Origin: an uncultured Eubacteriales bacterium
Lineage (GTDB): Bacteria > Bacillota > Clostridia > Oscillospirales > CAG-272
Assembly (NCBI GenBank): GCA_934401725.1
Contig: CAKRSS010000031.1
Location: 1-25,050 of the forward strand
Length of the DNA stretch: 25,050 nt
Direction of reading: 5' to 3'
In this document: positions 14,346-22,243 of the stretch, piece after piece
How the letters are laid out: each line of letters starts with the position of its first letter
Position numbering within the stretch: the first letter of the stretch is position 1
Translations under genes and position numbers: made by a program
Notes under the pieces: model-generated
Told to the model about the DNA's origin: nothing
The model's database searches: none
The model's input: only the letters and a program-made list of their open reading frames with translations

Positions 14346-15016
14346 ACTTGCTTCACCGCCTTATATCCGAGTCCCCGGACAGATTCTATTGAGAACTCCT
14401 CCCACCCCTCAAAGCGGCGGCGGAGTCGGCCTATGTGGACAGTCAGCGTTTCCCAGCCGCTGTCGGTTTCCATGCCCCAGATTTCGTCCATGAGCTGAAT
14501 GCGCGTGAATATCTTGCCGGGGTAGGACAGCAGCTTGTATAGCAGCAGAAACTCCTTCTGCGGCAGCTCCTGCACCTGCCCGTGGCCGCTGACGGTCATA
14601 GCATCGTAGTCCAGCACCACCTCGCCGACGACTATGCGGTGCTCGGTCACGATTTTGGCGCGGCGCAGCAACGCCTTTATGCGCAACAGCATTTCGCGCT
14701 CGTCGATGGGCTTGGTGATATAGTCGTCCGTGCCGACGATAAAGCCGCGGTGACGGTCGGCAGGCAGCTGCTTGGCCGAAACCATGAGTATTGGCATGTC
14801 GTTGTTGGACTCGCGCAGCACCCGCGTGAACTCATAGCCGTCCATAGTCGGCATCATTATGTCGAGTACGACGAGGTCGACATGCACCTCGCCGAGGCGC
14901 GCGAGCGCCTCCTCGCCATTCTCGGAGGTAAAGACGGTATACCCTTCCTTTTCAAGCACCGCGCGCAGCAGCCTGCGCGTGTTTTTGTCGTCGTCGACCA
15001 CAAGTATATGGAACAT
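14342..15016 (-). CDS. OmpR/PhoB-family response regulator
   Basis: This 224-residue protein has a receiver domain with acidic residues D8-D10, phospho-acceptor Asp52 in LVVLDIMMP, a Ser in MVSAKQLP at the switch position and Lys in YITKPIDE. A winged-helix output domain (about 128-222) includes KIFTRIQLMDEIWGMETD and ETLTVHIGRLRRRF. GGAGGAG lies 6 bases before ATG 15016. It is encoded directly before its kinase and forms a second, distinct two-component system in this window. Regulated genes are unknown; the nearest downstream gene in the same direction is the vWA lipoprotein, but a hairpin and a separate ECF-like promoter lie between. Confidence 0.95.
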   Translation of the reverse strand: MFHILVVDDDKNTRRLLRAVLEKEGYTVFTSENGEEALARLGEVHVDLVVLDIMMPTMDGYEFTRVLRESNNDMPILMVSAKQLPADRHRGFIVGTDDYITKPIDEREMLLRIKALLRRAKIVTEHRIVVGEVVLDYDAMTVSGHGQVQELPQKEFLLLYKLLSYPGKIFTRIQLMDEIWGMETDSGWETLTVHIGRLRRRFEGWEEFSIESVRGLGYKAVKQV

Positions 15017-15100
15017 ATCTCTCCTCCTTACGCTTTCCGGCGAACAGAATAATATTTTTACCTAAACTCAAAAGAAACTTCAAAGCTCATGAAACTCAAA

Positions 15101-15140
15101 CGGGTGCGCCCTCCTGTCGCAAGGCAGTGGGGCGCACCCG
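15101..15140 (-). terminator. Intrinsic terminator after the isomerase gene
   Basis: CGGGTGCGCCC and GGGCGCACCCG form an 11-bp perfect stem (arms near 15101-15111 and 15130-15140). On the minus strand it lies just after the stop codon at 15150 and is followed by TTTGAGTTTC. It closes the AEC-HAD-isomerase run and insulates the response regulator downstream. Confidence 0.75.
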
Positions 15141-15149
15141 GAATATGCG

Positions 15150-16044
15150 TCAGACGCGCGCGGCGTCGACCTTGTCGGCAAGGTGTCGGCCGAGGCGGTA
15201 CATGTAGTTCAGCGCGACGGGCACAAACTCGTCGTCCGCCGACGTGACGATGCCGGCGCCCACCTCGTATGTAAAGACGCCGGTGTAGTCAATCTCACCG
15301 AGCGCGCGTGATGGCGTCCCAGTTGAGCCGTCCGAGGTAGGGCAGCAGGTGCTGGTCGCCGCGGAAGTCGTTGTCGTGGATGTGCAGCGCCTTGAGGCGG
15401 TCGTGACCCAGTGCGCGGACGAAGTCCTCGGCGCGGTCGTCGCTGCCGCAGGGCAGCCCGACGTGTCCCACGTCAAGGCAGGCGACGATATACTCGCTGT
15501 CCAGTGTGTCGATGTAGCGCACGAACTCCTCCTTTTTGCCGCAGGTGTCGTAGGTGCAGTTTTTGCGCAGCGGGTCGATCTGCCACATGTTCTCGACGCC
15601 GAGCTGCACTCCGTACTCGCGGCAATAGGGGATGAGCCCGCGGTAGAAGTCCATGTTGCGCTCGAAGATTTCCTCCTCATGCCCGTGGTAGACAAAGTGA
15701 TGGAGCGGGTGCATGACGCACACCTCGGCCCCGAATATGGCCGAAATCTCCATCGCACGGTGCAGGCGGGGCAGTATAATGCTGTTGTAGCCCTCGTCGT
15801 CCGCCCACATTTTGAAGGTGAAGGGAGCGTGCGTCTGGTTTATGCGCATACCGAGCCCCTCGCAGGTGCGGCGGATATACTCGGCGCGCTCGCGGTAGGC
15901 GTCGGTGTTGAGGACGTTGTCGTCGGCAACCATTTCCTCGAGCGAATAGTCCACACAGCGGAAGCCGGCCTCGCTGTAAAGCCGGGCGCGCGTCTCAAAG
16001 TCGTAGCGGCGGAACAGGTTGCGTATATTGACTGAAAGCTCCAT
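15150..16044 (-). pseudogene. Sugar phosphate isomerase/epimerase (TIM barrel), frameshifted
   Basis: Frame one from ATG 16044 encodes 249 residues with the xylose-isomerase-like/AP-endonuclease-2 TIM-barrel pattern: CVMHPLHH, the metal ligand Glu in GVENMW, ACLDVGHVGL, and ALHIHDNDFRGDQHLLPYLG. It then stops at 15295 directly after NWDAITRA. The natural continuation, LGEIDYTGVFTYEVGAG to the stop at 15150, is in another frame. The break falls in a short CG repeat near 15301-15308 (minus CACGCGCGCTC); restoring two bases there gives one ~298-residue protein. The lost tail includes the Glu of FTYE that completes the metal site in this family. It is either a recent inactivating deletion or a sequencing/assembly error in a CG run. 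It lies 34 bases after the HAD phosphatase gene in an apparent operon. Confidence 0.82.
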
Positions 16045-16078
16045 GATATTTTCCTACTCTATTAATATTTACAATGTG

Positions 16079-16726
16079 TCAGAGAACTATTCCCGCAATC
16101 TCGGCGGGGTCGGACACCATGTATTCGGCGCCGAGTGTGGCGAGGTAGTCGCGGTCGCGGAAGCCCCAGTCGACGGCGATGCAGTCCATGCCCGCATTCC
16201 TGGCGGTGGCGATGTCGACCTCGGTGTCACCGACGTAGACGGCCTGTCCGCGCTCAAAGCCGAGCGCGTCGAGCACGGCGTTGACGGGATCGGGCGAGGG
16301 CTTTTTGTTCATGCCTGGGCGCTCGCCGACGGCGTAGTCAAAAATGCTGTCGAAATAGCTGACGCACAGCTCCTGCACGGCCTCGTCTATCTTGTTGGAC
16401 ACGACCGCGACCTTGACGCCGTTCGCCTTGAGCTTGCGTATGAGCGGCATGATGCCGTCATAGGCGCAGGTGCGGATGGCGCAGTGCGCGGCGTAGTACT
16501 CCTTAAGCCGGGCAAACACCCTATCGGATGTTTGCTTGTCGCATTCCTCGGGCAGACTCAACTCGGCGAGCGCGCGCAGGCCGTTGCCGAGGTAGGCGCG
16601 GACCTCGCGCTCGCTCCTCGGCGGGAATCCGTTCTCGGCAAGCACGGCGTTGACGCTGTCGGTAAGGTCGCCGAGTGTGTTGAGAATGGTTCCGTCCATA
16701 TCGAAAATTACAAGTTGGTATTTCAT
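16079..16726 (-). CDS. HAD-superfamily phosphatase (phosphoglycolate phosphatase-like)
   Basis: This 215-residue protein has HAD motif I in VIFDMDGTILNT (nucleophile Asp, catalytic Asp two residues later), motif II in VAVVSNK, motif III Lys in KKPSPDPVNAVLDAL, and motif IV in AVYVGDTEVDIATARNAGM. An alpha-helical C1 cap (about 15-80) follows motif I. The overall layout matches Gph/PGP-like enzymes that hydrolyse phosphoglycolate or small sugar phosphates; the exact substrate cannot be read. AAGGAG lies 5 bases before ATG 16726. It is located between the AEC permease and the isomerase gene, so a small-sugar or sugar-phosphate substrate is plausible. Confidence 0.92.
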   Translation of the reverse strand: MKYQLVIFDMDGTILNTLGDLTDSVNAVLAENGFPPRSEREVRAYLGNGLRALAELSLPEECDKQTSDRVFARLKEYYAAHCAIRTCAYDGIMPLIRKLKANGVKVAVVSNKIDEAVQELCVSYFDSIFDYAVGERPGMNKKPSPDPVNAVLDALGFERGQAVYVGDTEVDIATARNAGMDCIAVDWGFRDRDYLATLGAEYMVSDPAEIAGIVL

Positions 16727-16775
16727 ATATTACTCCTTGAACATTGAGGCTTCACGGCGCATACGCGGCGAAGCT

Positions 16776-17696
16776 TTACACAATAAGTACAACCAGCGGC
16801 AGCGTCACAACGCAGAATATTGTCGCGAGAAGCACGACGTTTGCGCTCATTTCCTGCTCGCAGCCGTGCAACTCGGCCAGCGACAGCAGCATCGCCCCCG
16901 TCGGCGCGGCGCTGAGCACCAGAATGCAGGCCTTGAAGGTGGCGCTGACAAACGGCAGGAACAGCACGCAAAGGTAGGCGAACATGGGGTAGACCAGCAG
17001 CTTGAGTCCGCACACGAGGTAGACGAACGGCCGCGAGAACAGCTTGCGCAGGCTGACCGACGCGAGGCGCATGCCGAGTATGAGCATGCAGACAGGCGTC
17101 GTCATTTTGCCGAGCAGCGAGACAGCGCTGCCGAGCTCCGCAGGCAGGTGGACGTCAAGAAAGTACATCGGCAGCGAGAGGAAAATGGCGATGGAGGTCG
17201 GGTTGAGCAGTGCGGACTTTGGTGTGATAAACTTGCGGTTGTGCGTGATGAGAAACACCCCCATCGTAAACACCAGAAGGTTCATGCTCATGCTGTACAT
17301 AGTGCTGTAACACGCAACGACCGGTTCGTTCGGGAACAGCGCCATAACCATGGGCATCCCGAAGAAGCCGACGTTGCCCATGACCGCCCCACAGGACAGT
17401 ATGCGGTATTTTGCGTCGTCATATTTGCGGTGCAGTACTATGTAAAGGATGGCGAAGGACACTATCTGTATCGTCAGCGTGATGACGAAGAACAGACCGA
17501 TGTCGCACGCGCTCTCGAGGCTGTATGTCATGTCCTGAAACGCGCTGATGATAAGCGACGGTCCGCACAGGTATATCAGAACCGCCGACAGCGATTTCGC
17601 ATGCTCCGAGTGTGCCTTGCCCGTCTTGACCAGCGTGAACCCGCAGGACATGTAAAGGAGCATGATGAGAACATTCTTAAAAGCGATAAAAAACAT
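16776..17696 (-). CDS. AEC-family (auxin efflux carrier-like) permease
   Basis: This 306-residue, highly hydrophobic protein has about ten transmembrane helices in two halves of five, the layout of the AEC family (Mem_trans). The N-terminal FIAFKNVLIMLLYMSCGFTL and the mid-protein MGNVGFFGMPMVMALFPNEP match the conserved pattern. Bacterial members export or import malonate, malate or other organic acids; no substrate can be named here. ATG 17696 has only a weak Shine-Dalgarno-like site but is needed for a full first helix. A hairpin (GCTTC...GAAGC near 16751-16775) lies just after the stop, 50 bases before the HAD gene, so read-through into the HAD-isomerase pair is possible. Confidence 0.9.
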   Translation of the reverse strand: MFFIAFKNVLIMLLYMSCGFTLVKTGKAHSEHAKSLSAVLIYLCGPSLIISAFQDMTYSLESACDIGLFFVITLTIQIVSFAILYIVLHRKYDDAKYRILSCGAVMGNVGFFGMPMVMALFPNEPVVACYSTMYSMSMNLLVFTMGVFLITHNRKFITPKSALLNPTSIAIFLSLPMYFLDVHLPAELGSAVSLLGKMTTPVCMLILGMRLASVSLRKLFSRPFVYLVCGLKLLVYPMFAYLCVLFLPFVSATFKACILVLSAAPTGAMLLSLAELHGCEQEMSANVVLLATIFCVVTLPLVVLIV

Positions 17697-17794
17697 AACT
17701 AAAAAATCTTTCTAAGGTAAATTGCAGGGGTAAAACGCAGGGTAAATAAAGCGCGCCGGGCGGCGCTGCGTGGGGAAGTCGCAACACGGTGAGC

Positions 17795-17831
17795 GGCGCT
17801 GCGCGGGGGCGTCAGCCCCACGCGCAGCGCT
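17795..17831 (-). terminator. Strong GC hairpin after the PfoR-like gene
   Basis: GCGCTGCG plus GGGGC pair with GCCCC plus CGCAGCGC around a GTCA loop, 13 bases after the minus-strand stop codon. No U-run follows, but the stem is very stable. A direct repeat of CGGCGCTGCG lies nearby at 17761. Confidence 0.5.
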
Positions 17832-17843
17832 CCGTTTCCGGTA

Positions 17844-18905
17844 TCAGTCGAGCTTGAGGTCGCCTTCTTTTATCCAGCCGACACGGCGCAGTATCTCGCC
17901 GAACACCAGCGAAAGCACCGCCGGCAGCACGAGGCAGCACACGACAAGGCCAATCCACATAAGCGGCGTGCTCTCGGTTGCCGAGATGACGCCGATGGGG
18001 CCGACAAGGCCGCAGGTTCCCATACCGGCCGAGACGCCGGTGCACTGAAGCCTGAACACCGTCGTCGACAGCGGGCCTATTATGGCCGCCGCGAGTGTAG
18101 GAGGAATCCAGATGCGGGGATTTTTGCAGATGTTGCCCATCTGAAGCATGGAGGTGCCGAGTCCCTGCGAGACGAGGCCGCTCCAGCGGTTCTCACGGAA
18201 GGACATGGCGGCAAAGCCCACCATCTGCGCGCAGCAGCCGACTGTCGCCGCGCCGCCCGCGAGTCCCGTGATGCCTATCATGGCGCAGATTGCCGCGCTC
18301 GAGATAGGCAGCGTCAGAATCATGCCGACCACGACCGAGATTACAATGCCCATGAGTATGGGCTGATACTCCGTCGCGGTATTGATGAAGCTGCCGAGGT
18401 AGTACATGACGTAAGCCACCAGCGGGCAGAGCAGCCACGACGCGGCAAACCCGCCGACTATGGTGACGGTAGGCGTGACGAGAATGTCGACCTTGGTCTT
18501 CTGCGAGACCAGCTTGCCGAGCTCACACGCGATTATCACCGCGAAGAAAGCTCCGGCCGGGCCTGCGGTGTAGAAGATGCCCTCGTCGCCCTTGGCGGTC
18601 GCCGCCCACTTCAGTATGCGGCCGTCCGCAAGTATCGCGCCCATGGCGTTGCCGATGCTGCCGACTGTTGCGCACGAGAATATGACCAGCGGCGGCATTT
18701 TCATTTTGTACGCCATAGCGACGCCGATGGCCATGCCGCAGGCGCCCTTGGCGAACTTCGCGATTGTCGCGAAAAAGCCGAGGTAGGGTATCTGGCTCAG
18801 CGTATCGAATATCGTACCTATGAGCAGCGAGGCAAACAGACCGAGCGCCATAGCGCCCATTGCGTCAATGAAATAAAGATGACACAGTTTTTTGAATTTT
18901 TCCAC
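17844..18905 (-). CDS. PfoR-like membrane protein (PTS EIIC_2 family)
   Basis: This 353-residue protein is hydrophobic throughout with about nine to ten transmembrane helices and many Gly/Ala-rich stretches such as FAKGACGMAIGVAMAYKMKM, GGFAASWLLCPLVAYVMYYL and LTLPISSAAICAMIGITGLA. This matches the PTS_EIIC_2 family, which includes PfoR, a protein reported to affect perfringolysin O production in Clostridium perfringens. Members look like sugar-PTS membrane domains, but no EIIA, EIIB or PTS gene is nearby, so transport is unproven. The start is GTG 18905 with GAGGTG closely upstream. It lies 37 bases after the Mrp gene and may be co-transcribed with it. Confidence 0.85.
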   Translation of the reverse strand: MEKFKKLCHLYFIDAMGAMALGLFASLLIGTIFDTLSQIPYLGFFATIAKFAKGACGMAIGVAMAYKMKMPPLVIFSCATVGSIGNAMGAILADGRILKWAATAKGDEGIFYTAGPAGAFFAVIIACELGKLVSQKTKVDILVTPTVTIVGGFAASWLLCPLVAYVMYYLGSFINTATEYQPILMGIVISVVVGMILTLPISSAAICAMIGITGLAGGAATVGCCAQMVGFAAMSFRENRWSGLVSQGLGTSMLQMGNICKNPRIWIPPTLAAAIIGPLSTTVFRLQCTGVSAGMGTCGLVGPIGVISATESTPLMWIGLVVCCLVLPAVLSLVFGEILRRVGWIKEGDLKLD

Positions 18906-18924
18906 ATCACACCTCTATGTAGCG

Positions 18925-18945
18925 CGGGGCGGAAGCCCCGTTTTA
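18925..18945 (+). terminator. Opposite-facing terminator-like hairpin between the Mrp and PfoR-like genes
   Basis: CGGGGC-GGAA-GCCCCG followed by TTTTATTTGTT reads as an intrinsic terminator on the plus strand, although both flanking genes are on the minus strand. It would block antisense transcription into the Mrp gene. On the minus strand it is a tetraloop hairpin right after the Mrp stop codon and could tune expression between the two genes. Confidence 0.45.
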
Positions 18946-19785
18946 TTTGTTCAGAAGCAGTCGGCGAAGTATCTTCTCCGGCACGTCTGACAGGTAGTCG
19001 TTTTCCATGAGCTCGAGCATGCCGCGGTCACACAGCGCCGCGAGCTTGGGGTCCATCGGGACGCGGGCGAGCAGCTCAAGTCCCATGTCCGCCGTGATTT
19101 CATCGATGTGGGACTCGCCGAACACTTTTATCTCGCACCCGCAGTCGGGGCACTTGACGTAGCTCATGTTCTCCACCACGCCGATAACGGGAATGGCCAT
19201 CATCTGCGCCATGTTGACGGCCTTGGCCACTATCATCGAGACGAGCTCCTGCGGCGAGCTGACTATGATTATACCCGAGAGCGGGATGCTCTGGAAAACC
19301 GTCAGCGGCACGTCGCCGGTTCCGGGAGGGCAGTCGACAAGGAGAAAATCGAGGTCGCGCCAGATAACGTCCGTCCAGAACTGCTTGACCGTCCCCGCAA
19401 TCACGGGGCCGCGCCACACAACGGGCTTGCGCTCGTCGTCCAGCAGAAGGTTGACAGACATCACCTCGATGCCCGTCGTCGTCTTGGGCGGGATCAGACC
19501 GTTGTCGTCCCCCTCAACGTCCGCGTGCAGACCGAATATTTTGGGAACGGACGGGCCGGTTATGTCGGCGTCAAGTATGCCGACCTTGTAGCCCTGGCGC
19601 GACAGATTGACCGCCAGCATGCTCGTCACAAGCGACTTGCCGACGCCTCCCTTTCCACTTACTATTCCGATTACATTCTTGACGTTGCTCAGCGGATTCG
19701 GAGCCTCATACATGCTCCCCGCCCCGCCCTTCGAAGGACAGGACGCCCCGCAGCTCGAACAATCGTGCGTGCATTCTTCAGCCAT
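18943..19785 (-). CDS. mrp: Mrp/NBP35 (ApbC)-family Fe-S cluster carrier ATPase
   Basis: This 280-residue protein has a Cys-rich N-terminus (C5, C9, C12, C16 in MAEECTHDCSSCGASCPSKG), a deviant Walker A GKGGVGKS at 44-51, a switch ILDADITGPSVPKIFG, Walker B LLVDCPPGTGDVPLT, and the C-terminal cluster-binding CxxC in CPDCGCEIKVFG. This is the NBP35-like form of Mrp, a P-loop scaffold that binds and transfers [4Fe-4S] clusters to apoproteins in the cytoplasm. ATG 19785 is preceded by AGAAAGGTACGGT. An upstream in-frame start would place about 113 residues of repeat DNA in the protein and is rejected. TATAAT at 19837-19832 lies right at the border of the hairpin repeats. The PfoR-like gene follows by 37 bases. 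Confidence 0.94.
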   Translation of the reverse strand: MAEECTHDCSSCGASCPSKGGAGSMYEAPNPLSNVKNVIGIVSGKGGVGKSLVTSMLAVNLSRQGYKVGILDADITGPSVPKIFGLHADVEGDDNGLIPPKTTTGIEVMSVNLLLDDERKPVVWRGPVIAGTVKQFWTDVIWRDLDFLLVDCPPGTGDVPLTVFQSIPLSGIIIVSSPQELVSMIVAKAVNMAQMMAIPVIGVVENMSYVKCPDCGCEIKVFGESHIDEITADMGLELLARVPMDPKLAALCDRGMLELMENDYLSDVPEKILRRLLLNK

Positions 19786-19840
19786 TTTTTGACCGTACCT
19801 TTCTGACAGCACTCGCTGCCGATGAATTTTAATTATAATC

Positions 19841-19940
19841 TGGGGCCAGCCCCGAACCCCGCTCGGGCGGCTGCGGGAACCGATTGCTCTCGGGGCCAGC
19901 CCCGAACCCCGCTCGGGCGGCTTTTGAAAAAGCCCCCGAG
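19841..19940 (+). repeat. Hairpin repeat units related to the 8093-8449 array
   Basis: A 32-base sequence containing GGGGCCAGCCCCGAACCCC is present at 19841 and again at 19891 (offset 50). The second is followed by an A/T-tipped hairpin, CTCGGGCGGCTTTT with AAAAAGCCCCCGAG (19912-19940). The string ACCGATTGCTCTCGGGGCC also appears in the 8093-8449 array, tying the two loci to one family. No gene is seen. Confidence 0.8.
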
Positions 19941-19946
19941 ACCCCG

Positions 19947-20300
19947 CAAAACTTTCCTCAAATAACGGGTTAAGGTCTGTGGGACGCCGGGAAGTTGTGT
20001 TCTGGGCGCTTGATTGCGTGCGTTGCGGTATAACGTTATGGTTCAGCACCGCCCTGCTTCGCGTGCGGCGCGCTGCCGCATGAAAAAGTAACTTCGCCAC
20101 GGTGGTCAGCGCGCGACGGGGCATGCCGGTCCCTACGGCATGCGGTGAACGAACGATTTTCCCCGTTCCGAATGGGCACCGGACGCGAAGCAGGGCGGTG
20201 CTGGTCTATCGTGTGATGCCGCAACGCCCGCGCTTAAACGCCTAAAACCGTACATCCCGGCGTCCCACAGATTTTAACCCGTCCTTTTTTCAAAGTTTTC
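19947..20300. repeat. Large imperfect palindrome (~350 bp)
   Basis: The left arm carries in order CAAAACTTTCC, ACGGGTTAAGGTCTGTGGGA, CGCCGGGA, GTGCGTTGCGG and CAGCACCGCCCTGCTTCGCG (about 19947-20064). The right arm carries their reverse complements in mirror order, ending with TTTTAACCCGTCC and CAAAGTTTTCG (about 20180-20300). The centre holds AAAAAGTAACTTC and a small GGCATGCC/GGCATGCGG palindrome. One arm is also found in direct form near 2385-2510. The structure is that of a MITE-like or two-copy head-to-head element and has no coding capacity. Confidence 0.75.
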
Positions 20301-20400
20301 GCCCGCCTTTTCCAAAAGGCGGCGCGGGTCCAGCGCCGCGTAGCGCTGGTCGCGCTCTGCAGAGCGCGAAACTCTCTTTCGTTGGCCTCCGCAAACACCA
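20291..20400 (+). repeat. Interspersed composite repeat, copy 3
   Basis: CAAAGTTTTCGCCCGCCTTT, CCAAAAGGCGGCGCGGGTCC, AGCGCCGCGTAGCGCTGGTC and GCGCTCTGCAGAGCGCG repeat, in the same order and strand, what is seen at 8512-8612, and match the reverse complement of 2300-2400. These are stacked small hairpins with no open reading frame of note. Confidence 0.75.
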
Positions 20401-20410
20401 CACTTATTTT

Positions 20411-20439
20411 ATTATACACCACTCTCGCGCTGTTTTCAA
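20411..20439 (-). promoter_or_regulatory. Promoter-like sequence pointing into repeat copy 3 and on to the Mrp gene
   Basis: On the minus strand TTGAAA (20439-20434) and TATAAT (20416-20411) are exactly 17 bases apart. The flanks GAGAGTGGTGTATAATAAAA resemble those at 2201-2229. A transcript from here would pass through ~600 bases of repeat before the Mrp start, so it is either the native Mrp promoter separated by a repeat insertion, or a promoter belonging to the repeat. Confidence 0.6.
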
Positions 20440-20520
20440 GCGTTGGGGAGAATATTTTGAGTGAGGGACGAGAAAAAAGGCGTCGGGATGAAAAATTTTC
20501 CGGAAAATGCGCCGCGGCTC

Positions 20521-20548
20521 TTGAAAAATCCGAAAAAAAGGTTATACT
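20521..20548 (+). promoter_or_regulatory. Sigma-A promoter of gpmI
   Basis: TTGAAA (20521-20526) and TATACT (20543-20548) are 16 bases apart, and the predicted start site near 20555 is only about 33 bases before the gpmI ATG. It is divergent from the promoter at 20411-20439. Confidence 0.7.
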
Positions 20549-20587
20549 ATTAGGTGGAAAATAATTTATGAAGGCTGGTATAAAGCT

Positions 20588-22243
20588 ATGAATAATAAGC
20601 TGGAAAAACTCACGACATTTGATGGCGTCAAGGGCCCCGTCCTTACGGTCGTAATGGACGGCGTCGGACTCGCGCCCGATACCATCGCAAACGCAGTCGC
20701 CGAGGCGTATACCCCCACGCTGGACATGCTGATGGAAAAGTACCCCATGGTCAAGCTCAAAGCACACGGAACAGCAGTCGGCCTGCCGTCCGACGACGAC
20801 ATGGGCAACTCCGAGGTCGGTCATAACGCACTCGGCTCCGGCCAGGTCTTCGCGCAGGGTGCAAAGCTGGTCTCGCAGTCGATTGAATCGGGCAAAATGT
20901 TCGCGTCCGATACCTGGAAGGCACTCACCGAGAACGTCAAAACCTCGGGCGGCACACTGCACTTCCTCGGCCTGTTCTCCGACGGTAACGTCCACTCGCA
21001 TATCGACCACCTCAAGGCCATGATAAAGGAAGCCAAAAACGAAGATGTCAGGCGCGTCCGCATCCATATTCTCATCGACGGCCGCGACGTCGGCGAAACC
21101 TCCGCTCTTGACTATATCGTCCCCTTCGAGCAGTTCCTCGACGAGCTCCGCACGCCCGACTTCGATATCATGATTGCGTCCGGCGGCGGCAGAATGAAAA
21201 TCACCATGGACCGCTACGAGGCCGACTGGTCAATGGTCGAGCGCGGCTGGCATACCCACGTGCTCGGCGACGCTGAGCAGTTCGCCTCCGCCGGGGAGGC
21301 CGTCAAAACCTACCGCGACCGCTACCACGTCATCGACCAGGACCTGCCCCCCTTCGTCATCGCCCGCGACGGTAAGCCCGTCGGCACGGTCGAGGACGGC
21401 GACAGCGTCATATTCTTCAACTTCCGCGGCGACCGCGCAATAGAGATTTCCAAAGCGTTCGACAGCGTCGAGTTCGACAAGTTCGACCGCGTCAGATACC
21501 CCAAGGTCATGTACGCAGGCATGCTCGAGTACGACGGCGACCTGCACATCCCCTCCCGCTACCTCGTCAACCCGCCCGAGATCACCAATACCATGGGCGA
21601 GTACCTCGCAAACACCGGTGTCTCCCAGCTCGCTATCTCCGAGACGCAGAAGTACGGCCACGTCACCTACTTCTGGAACGGCAATAAGTCCGGCAAGTTT
21701 TCCGAAGAGCTTGAGACCTACATCGAAATCCCATCCGACCGCGTCCCCTTCGAGCAGCGCCCCTGGATGAAGTGCGCCGAAATCACGGACAAGCTCATCG
21801 AGTGCCTCGAGTCGGGTAAGTACCGCTACCTGCGCGTCAACTTTCCGAACGGCGATATGGTCGGCCACACCGGCTCGCTTGAGGCCACCCGCTGCTCCAT
21901 GGAAGCCCTCGACCTCCAGCTCGGCCGCCTGTTGCCCGTCATAGATAAGCTCGGCGGCGTCGCGGTCATCACCGCCGACCACGGCAACGCCGACGAAATG
22001 TTCGAGCTCGACAAAAAGACCGGCCTCCCCAAGCAGGACAAGAACGGTCACTACAAGGCCAAGACCAGCCACACGCTCAATCCCGTCCCCTGCATCATTT
22101 ACGACAACGTCACGAGCGGCGCTTACACCGTCAAGGAGGATCGCGGGCAGTTCGGACTGTCCGACGTCGCCGCGACGATGGTCAACCTGATGGGATACAA
22201 GGCTCCCGAGATGTGGGATGAGTCGATAATCGACGTCAAATGA
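20588..22243 (+). CDS. gpmI: 2,3-bisphosphoglycerate-independent phosphoglycerate mutase
   Basis: This 551-residue cytoplasmic enzyme interconverts 3- and 2-phosphoglycerate in glycolysis. It belongs to the alkaline-phosphatase superfamily, with metal ligands in VVMDGVGLAPD near the N-terminus, phospho-serine Ser75 in DDMGNSEVGHNALGSG, the substrate loop HIDHLKAM and LIDGRDVGETSA, FFNFRGDRAIEIS, and the C-terminal metal site TADHGNADEM followed by KTSHTLNPVPCI. It is about 40 residues longer than the common ~510-residue bacterial form; the extra length looks distributed rather than an added domain. ATG 20588 is poorly served by a Shine-Dalgarno site (GAAGG, 13 bases away) and overlaps the stop of a 7-codon reading frame at 20568-20591. 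The next gene overlaps by 4 bases. Confidence 0.96.
   Translation: MNNKLEKLTTFDGVKGPVLTVVMDGVGLAPDTIANAVAEAYTPTLDMLMEKYPMVKLKAHGTAVGLPSDDDMGNSEVGHNALGSGQVFAQGAKLVSQSIESGKMFASDTWKALTENVKTSGGTLHFLGLFSDGNVHSHIDHLKAMIKEAKNEDVRRVRIHILIDGRDVGETSALDYIVPFEQFLDELRTPDFDIMIASGGGRMKITMDRYEADWSMVERGWHTHVLGDAEQFASAGEAVKTYRDRYHVIDQDLPPFVIARDGKPVGTVEDGDSVIFFNFRGDRAIEISKAFDSVEFDKFDRVRYPKVMYAGMLEYDGDLHIPSRYLVNPPEITNTMGEYLANTGVSQLAISETQKYGHVTYFWNGNKSGKFSEELETYIEIPSDRVPFEQRPWMKCAEITDKLIECLESGKYRYLRVNFPNGDMVGHTGSLEATRCSMEALDLQLGRLLPVIDKLGGVAVITADHGNADEMFELDKKTGLPKQDKNGHYKAKTSHTLNPVPCIIYDNVTSGAYTVKEDRGQFGLSDVAATMVNLMGYKAPEMWDESIIDVK

Noticed and set aside
15295..15312. Programmed ribosomal frameshift in the isomerase gene
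   Set aside because: There is no slippery heptamer or downstream stimulatory structure I can see, and this family is not known to use one; deletion in the CG run is simpler.
18943..20124. 393-residue version of the Mrp protein
   Set aside because: The first 113 residues would come from repeat DNA. The internal ATG 19785 has a ribosome-binding site and gives a normal Cys-rich start.
20234..21067. 277-codon minus-strand open frame
   Set aside because: It is made of gpmI antisense plus repeat DNA; the repeat-derived part resembles translations of the other repeat copies.
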